DNA of 11,180 bases from Prevotella sp. (GTDB lineage: Bacteria > Bacteroidota > Bacteroidia > Bacteroidales > Bacteroidaceae): positions 1 through 11,180 of the forward strand of contig JAIJUV010000076.1 of assembly GCA_022732315.1 (NCBI GenBank), in the 5' to 3' direction. This document shows, in pieces, positions 6,794 to 11,180 of the stretch; the stretch's first letter is position 1, and each line of letters starts with the position of its first letter. Below the pieces are notes generated by a model that was not told where the DNA came from, did no database searches, and saw only the letters and a program-made list of their open reading frames with translations. Both the position numbers and the translations under genes were made by a program.

Positions 6794-6833
6794 ACGTGCC
6801 AAAGTGTCAGTCTTGATGCTTTGGCACGTTTTT
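6794..6833 (+). terminator. Rho-independent terminator after the esterase gene
   Basis: ACGTGCCAAAG (6794-6804) pairs perfectly with CTTTGGCACGT (6819-6829), with a 14-base loop. It is followed by TTTT then CG. It starts 25 bp after the esterase stop and separates that gene from groES. Confidence 0.85.
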
Positions 6834-6924
6834 CGTATAGGGCGTGGGTGTTGAGAGTGCATGCCACCATTGGCTACGCTAGAGACAAAAGATAAGAATA
6901 ATAACAATTTAAAAATATAGAATC

Positions 6925-7197
6925 ATGAACATTAAACCATTAGCAGACAGAGTGCTGGTACTTCCTGCACCAGCTGAAGAAAAAGTAGGTGGAATCATTA
7001 TCCCTGATACAGCCAAGGAGAAGCCACAGCGCGGTAAGGTAGTTGCTACCGGCAAGGGTACCAAGGATGAGGAGATGATTCTCAAGGAAGGTGATACTGT
7101 TCTCTACGGTAAGTATGCTGGTACTGAACTTGAGTTTGATGGTACTAAGTATATGATGATGCGTCAGAGCGACGTACTCGCTGTAGTGGAGGAGTAA
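6925..7197 (+). CDS. groES: Co-chaperonin GroES
   Basis: This is a 90-residue protein of usual size, which forms the heptameric lid of the GroEL chamber in the cytoplasm. KPLADRVLV is at the N terminus. The mobile loop that contacts GroEL lies around [13 protein letters not shown] (22-34). GKVVATGKG (37-45) and [14 protein letters not shown] (56-69) are the other family blocks. The 91-bp region between the esterase terminator and the ATG must hold its promoter, but I see no TAnnTTTG element and no CIRCE inverted repeat there, so its heat-shock control is not visible. groEL follows 43 bp downstream as a normal groESL operon. Confidence 0.97.
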   Translation: MNIKPLADRVLVLPAPAEEKVGGIIIPDTAKEKPQRGKVVATGKGTKDEEMILKEGDTVLYGKYAGTELEFDGTKYMMMRQSDVLAVVEE

Positions 7198-7205
7198 TTG
7201 ATAAT

Positions 7206-8869
<1,664 letters not shown>

Positions 8870-8904
8870 TCTAGCAGAATATAGTAGGTAATTCTACAGA
8901 TTCG

Positions 8905-8940
8905 TGCAAACAAAGCATACTCTAAAGGTGCTGGTTTGCA
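8905..8940 (+). other. Hairpin in the groEL 3' UTR
   Basis: TGCAAAC (8905-8911) pairs with GTTTGCA (8934-8940). After a small internal loop AGCA (8914-8917) pairs with TGCT (8929-8932). There is no U run after it, so it is not a terminator by itself. It lies just before the groEL terminator and may stabilise the transcript end. Confidence 0.5.
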
Positions 8941-8953
8941 AAGTGAAAATAAC

Positions 8954-8990
8954 AAATAGGGGTGATTCTCAATGAATTATCCCTATTTTT
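8954..8990 (+). terminator. Rho-independent terminator of groESL
   Basis: A 15-bp stem (8954-8968 with 8974-8988) contains AAATAGGG paired with CCCTATTT, plus two G-U pairs. It has a five-base loop and is followed by a T-rich stretch. It is 84 bp after the groEL stop. Confidence 0.88.
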
Positions 8991-9031
8991 GTGTTTAATT
9001 TGTTTATAAGCTGCAAAAAAAAGCAAAATTG

Positions 9032-9063
9032 TTTGGAGGTATTGGGCTTTTTTTGTACCTTTG
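9032..9063 (+). promoter_or_regulatory. Orphan consensus promoter, probably of a small RNA
   Basis: TTTG (9032-9035) is separated by exactly 20 bp from TACCTTTG (9056-9063), a full match to the Bacteroidota promoter. No credible protein gene follows before the terminator at 9166-9198, and the next gene has its own promoter at 9278-9310. Confidence 0.75.
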
Positions 9064-9069
9064 CAATCG

Positions 9070-9198
9070 AAATAGAAATAGTACTGATAAATGCGACCGC
9101 AAGGTCGATAAAGATATTTTTTTTGATTTGTTTTAGTAGATTAGTTTTTAAGTAGTTTGTTTTTGAAAATCGGTTGTCGTGAGACATCCGATTTTTTT
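9070..9198 (+). ncRNA. Candidate small RNA of about 130 nt
   Basis: A consensus promoter (9032-9063) and a strong terminator (9166-9198) bracket about 130 nt with no sizeable reading frame. The predicted start is about seven bases after the -7 element. Inside is a small hairpin, CGACC/GGTCG (9094-9107), closed by a GCAA tetraloop of the GNRA class. A long U-rich, unstructured stretch (9117-9165) follows. A six-codon frame ATG...TAA (9091-9111, Met-Arg-Pro-Gln-Gly-Arg) overlaps the hairpin and is probably chance. I do not recognise the family. It seems too short and too U-rich for 6S RNA and lacks a tmRNA or SRP core. It could be a base-pairing regulator. Confidence 0.45.
9166..9198 (+). terminator. 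Rho-independent terminator of the candidate small RNA
   Basis: A 13-bp stem (9166-9178 with 9183-9195) has one mismatch, a GTGA loop and a continuing T run to 9198. It stands alone: the nearest upstream gene, groEL, already has its own terminator more than 170 bp earlier. Confidence 0.85.
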
Positions 9199-9277
9199 GT
9201 GTTTATAGGCATCCTGCGTTAAAGGGAGTTAAGGATTTGCGAATACATCGTTTTCCTGCTAAAATAAATTCTCTTTC

Positions 9278-9310
9278 TTTCCACTAAATCAGAATTTTAT
9301 TGTATCTTTG
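9278..9310 (+). promoter_or_regulatory. Promoter of the small membrane protein and kinase operon
   Basis: TATCTTTG (9303-9310) matches the -7 consensus. TTTC (9278-9281) 21 bp upstream is a weak -33 element. The start codon at 9334 is 23 bp further on. Apart from a short GTTAA-type direct repeat near 9218-9235, nothing else is visible between the preceding terminator and this promoter. Confidence 0.65.
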
Positions 9311-9333
9311 CACCACAATAGCATTTTTATAGC

Positions 9334-9549
9334 ATGAATAATATTGATTGGAAAAAAGCTTTGGTCTTTCTGATAGTTATTGGAGGACTGATTTATATAA
9401 CAAAGGCTGAGTTGGGAATGACTAATACAAACTCATTCTTAACTACGCTAGGTGTGCTGTTGATTCTATTTATCGGCGACAACTTTGCACAGAAAATAGA
9501 TGATGACAGAAAACGTCGTAAATTGAATAAGAATGGAAAAGCTGATTAA
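9334..9549 (+). CDS. Small two-helix membrane protein, function unknown
   Basis: The 71-residue product has two hydrophobic stretches, about 9-23 and 35-48, likely membrane helices joined by a short loop (KAELGMTNTN). The tail from about 54 is strongly basic (DDRKRRKLNKNGK) and should face the cytoplasm, which would put both ends inside. I recognise no family. It has a good promoter, starts with an ATG in an AT-rich leader, and its last 17 bp overlap the start of the kinase gene (the sequence ATGGAAAAGCTGATTAA holds both the start and the stop). The two are therefore probably translated together. A membrane anchor or transporter accessory for the kinase is possible, but this rests only on the gene arrangement. 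Confidence 0.7.
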   Translation: MNNIDWKKALVFLIVIGGLIYITKAELGMTNTNSFLTTLGVLLILFIGDNFAQKIDDDRKRRKLNKNGKAD

Positions 9550-11077
9550 TCTTTATAAGCAATGGGCTGGTGAAGAACCTGTCGATGTCATCAGATTGGC
9601 AGGACAGGGCAGCAACCGCCAGTATTTCCGCATCATCAAGCAGGATGGTGATACCGTGATTGGTGTCATCGGAACCAGTCGTGATGAGGATCATGCGTTC
9701 ATTTATCTGGCTAATCATTTCACGCTTCGACAGTTGCCGGTGCCTAAGGTGTTGGCTGTGAGCGAGGATCAGCTCTGCTATATCCAGACCGATTTGGGCG
9801 GAACTTCCCTCTTTGATGCCATCAAAGGTGGACGGGAAGCTGGTGGCAGGTATAACCAGAAGGAGAAGGAACTCCTGAAGAAAACCATTCGTGAGTTGCC
9901 TAACATCCAATTGCGTGGCGCTCGTGGCCTGGAGTGGGAGAACTGTTATCCGCAGCCGGAGTTCGATGTGGATAGTGTGCTCTTCGATCTCAACTACTTC
10001 AAGTACTGTTTTCTGAAGCCTACCGATCTGGATTTCCACGAACTGAAACTGGAGGCAAACTTCCGTCTGTTTGCGAAGGACCTGACATCCGAAAAGATGG
10101 ACTGCTTCCTCTATCGCGATTTCCAGGCACGCAATGTGATGCTCGATGCTGAAGGCAATCCGTTCTTCATCGATTTCCAGGGAGGCAGAAAGGGACCGTT
10201 CTACTACGACCTGGCTTCTTTCCTCTGGCAGGCTTCGGCTAAGTATCCGTTCAAGTTGCGCCGTGAACTGGTTTGGGAGTACTATCAGTCGTTGAAAAAC
10301 TATACTGAAGTGCCATCCATCCGCCATTTCGTGAATCGTTTGAGCCTGTTTGTGCTCTTCCGTACCCTGCAGGTGTTGGGTGCCTACGGATTCCGTGGCT
10401 ATTTTGAGCGCAAGAAGCATTTCCTGGAAAGTATTCCGGCTGCCATTCAGAACCTGCGCGATTTGCTGAAGATGGGCGAGAAGGTGTTCCCATATCCTTA
10501 TATGATGGATATGCTGCGCCGACTCACCGAGTTGCCGCAGTTCAAGCGTATTGAGAGCGTGGCTGTTACCCGTGCAGATGGTTACAAGATTACGGATAAC
10601 AACATCTACCGGGCTCATCCGCAGGATGGTCCTGCCACTTATTCCAAGTATGACGGCAAGGGCCCGCTGGTGGTGCGAGTGTTCAGCTTCTCCTTCAAGA
10701 AGGGAATTCCGGAGGATCCTTCAGGAAATGGAGGCGGTTATGTGTTTGATTGCAGAAGCACCCATAATCCTGGAAGATATGAGCCTTATAAGAAGTTGAC
10801 CGGTTTGGATGAACCTGTCATCCGATTCCTGGAGGATGATGGAGAGATACTGCAGTTCCTGGAACATGTCTATGCGTTGGCTGATCATCACGTAAACCGA
10901 TATATCCAGCGCGGATTCACCTCGCTGATGTTCTGTTTCGGTTGCACCGGCGGTCAGCATCGCAGTGTCTATTCAGCCCAGCATCTGGCAGAGCACATTC
11001 ACGAAAAGTTTGGCGTGGAGGTGCGAATTTGCCACCGTGAGCAAGAGATTGAGCAGGTTTTGCCTGCAAAACAATAA
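9533..11077 (+). CDS. AmgK-type sugar kinase fused to a RapZ C-terminal domain
   Basis: The protein has 514 residues. The N-terminal part (about 1-330) is an aminoglycoside-phosphotransferase-fold kinase like the anomeric MurNAc/GlcNAc kinase AmgK. It has the nucleotide loop LAGQGSNRQYFRI (22-34), catalytic loop YRDFQARNVML (194-204, Asp196 and Asn201) and metal-binding FIDFQGG (212-218, Asp214). After a linker (about 330-377), residues about 378-505 match the C-terminal domain of E. coli RapZ: SFSFKKGIP (385-393), YVFDCRSTHNPG (403-414), TGLDEPV (423-429) and GCTGGQHRSVY (470-480). The P-loop domain of RapZ is absent; the kinase takes its place. The basic end of RapZ is replaced by EIEQVLPAKQ. 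In E. coli that RapZ domain binds glucosamine 6-phosphate, so here it may sense an amino-sugar phosphate and control the kinase. The gene is coupled to the small membrane protein upstream and precedes a probable nucleotidyltransferase. It is predicted to be cytosolic. Sugar specificity is inferred, not seen. Confidence 0.88.
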   Translation: MEKLINLYKQWAGEEPVDVIRLAGQGSNRQYFRIIKQDGDTVIGVIGTSRDEDHAFIYLANHFTLRQLPVPKVLAVSEDQLCYIQTDLGGTSLFDAIKGGREAGGRYNQKEKELLKKTIRELPNIQLRGARGLEWENCYPQPEFDVDSVLFDLNYFKYCFLKPTDLDFHELKLEANFRLFAKDLTSEKMDCFLYRDFQARNVMLDAEGNPFFIDFQGGRKGPFYYDLASFLWQASAKYPFKLRRELVWEYYQSLKNYTEVPSIRHFVNRLSLFVLFRTLQVLGAYGFRGYFERKKHFLESIPAAIQNLRDLLKMGEKVFPYPYMMDMLRRLTELPQFKRIESVAVTRADGYKITDNNIYRAHPQDGPATYSKYDGKGPLVVRVFSFSFKKGIPEDPSGNGGGYVFDCRSTHNPGRYEPYKKLTGLDEPVIRFLEDDGEILQFLEHVYALADHHVNRYIQRGFTSLMFCFGCTGGQHRSVYSAQHLAEHIHEKFGVEVRICHREQEIEQVLPAKQ

Positions 11078-11083
11078 TATTTA

Positions 11084-11129
11084 GCGTGCAAATTTGGCTA
11101 TCTCGCAAAAAGTTAGTAAATTTGCACGC
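11084..11129. repeat. Perfect 12-bp inverted repeat over a promoter
   Basis: GCGTGCAAATTT (11084-11095) is the exact reverse complement of AAATTTGCACGC (11118-11129), with 22 bp between the arms. The left arm overlaps the -33 element and the right arm overlaps the -7 element. The arms are about three helical turns apart, centre to centre, which would suit a dimeric regulator. In a read-through transcript it could form a hairpin, but no proper U run follows. Confidence 0.7.
11093..11124 (+). promoter_or_regulatory. Promoter of the partial nucleotidyltransferase gene
   Basis: TTTG (11093-11096) and TAAATTTG (11117-11124) are 20 bp apart and match the Bacteroidota consensus exactly. The start codons at 11154/11157 are about 30 bp below. 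The gene can therefore be transcribed separately from the kinase gene, whose stop lies 15 bp before the -33 element. I see no convincing terminator between them. Confidence 0.8.
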
Positions 11130-11153
11130 ACATTTTAAAATAGCTATTTAGCA

Positions 11154-11180
11154 ATGATGCAAGCAATGATATTCGCAGCA
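11154..11180 (+). CDS. Start of a probable sugar-1-phosphate nucleotidyltransferase (MurU/RfbA-like), partial
   Basis: Only nine codons are visible, reading MMQAMIFAA, before the window ends. The AMIFAA segment is the typical first strand of NTP-transferase enzymes and normally runs into the nucleotide-binding GxGTRL loop, which lies outside. Two adjacent ATG codons could start it. The second, giving MQAMIFAA, looks more usual. Its position after an AmgK-like kinase suggests a MurU-like enzyme that makes a UDP-amino sugar from the kinase product. The assignment is tentative because so little is seen. Confidence 0.5.

Noticed and set aside
5347..6870. Open frame of 507 codons on the minus strand opposite the esterase gene
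   Set aside because: It is antisense to a clearly real two-domain protein, has no domain I recognise and contains scattered Cys/His/Arg typical of shadow frames. Similar long antisense frames lie opposite groEL (7226-8248) and the kinase gene (9470-10618).
6834..6870. Sigma-32-like site GTTGAG...CACCATTG before groES
   Set aside because: The spacing is too short for that promoter class and Bacteroidota are not known to me to use a sigma-32 heat-shock system.
9091..9111. Six-codon frame Met-Arg-Pro-Gln-Gly-Arg inside the candidate small RNA
   Set aside because: Too short to judge. Its bases are mainly explained by the GNRA-capped hairpin, so I do not list it as a gene.
8969..9187. Open frame of 72 codons on the minus strand in the groEL downstream gap
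   Set aside because: It runs through two terminator hairpins and a promoter on the plus strand, has low-complexity Lys/Asn/Ile content caused by the A/T-rich DNA, and has no supporting promoter.
9218..9235. GTTAAAGG...GTTAAGGA direct repeat upstream of the small membrane gene
   Set aside because: Only two short, imperfect copies; compatible with chance in A/T-rich intergenic DNA.
11053..11067. GCAGG-TTTTG-CCTGC hairpin at the end of the kinase gene as a terminator
   Set aside because: The stem has only five base pairs, lies in the coding sequence, and is followed by AAAACAA, not a U run.

Overview
The window looks like chromosomal DNA from a gut or oral Bacteroidales bacterium, most likely Prevotella/Segatella. 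Three things point there. Several genes are preceded by a Bacteroidota-type promoter (TTTG or TTG at -33, about 20 bp, then TAnnTTTG at -7). Most genes lack a Shine-Dalgarno sequence. The proteins and the gene order sppA-lpxK-punA-thiL match that group as I remember it. Nothing suggests a prophage, insertion sequence or CRISPR array. Most of the window is core housekeeping DNA with a few unusual junctions.

Left part, minus strand: a tRNA-Phe(GAA), cut at its 3' end by the window edge, has its own promoter. Upstream of it, reading leftward from a consensus promoter near 5160-5187, is a four-gene unit: sppA (membrane signal peptide peptidase), lpxK (lipid A 4'-kinase), punA (purine nucleoside phosphorylase) and thiL (thiamine-monophosphate kinase). 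lpxK overlaps punA by 116 bp. punA and thiL are separated by a 28-bp array of four heptamers. A terminator lies after thiL.

Middle part, plus strand: a secreted two-domain esterase (alpha/beta hydrolase plus SGNH hydrolase, with an Ala/Lys-rich tail) starts from a divergent promoter and ends at a strong terminator. groES-groEL follows, separated by a second 28-bp heptamer array and closed by a strong terminator.

Right part, plus strand: a gap of 464 bp holds the groEL terminator, a complete promoter-to-terminator cassette of about 130 nt that may be a small RNA, and the promoter of the next operon. That operon begins with a 71-aa two-helix membrane protein. It overlaps by 17 bp a 514-aa protein that joins an AmgK-type sugar kinase to a RapZ C-terminal domain. 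A consensus promoter embedded in a perfect inverted repeat comes next, then the first codons of a probable MurU/RfbA-type nucleotidyltransferase. The set looks like a peptidoglycan amino-sugar salvage module (kinase, then nucleotidyltransferase) in which the kinase carries a built-in amino-sugar-phosphate sensing domain. This is the most interesting system in the window.
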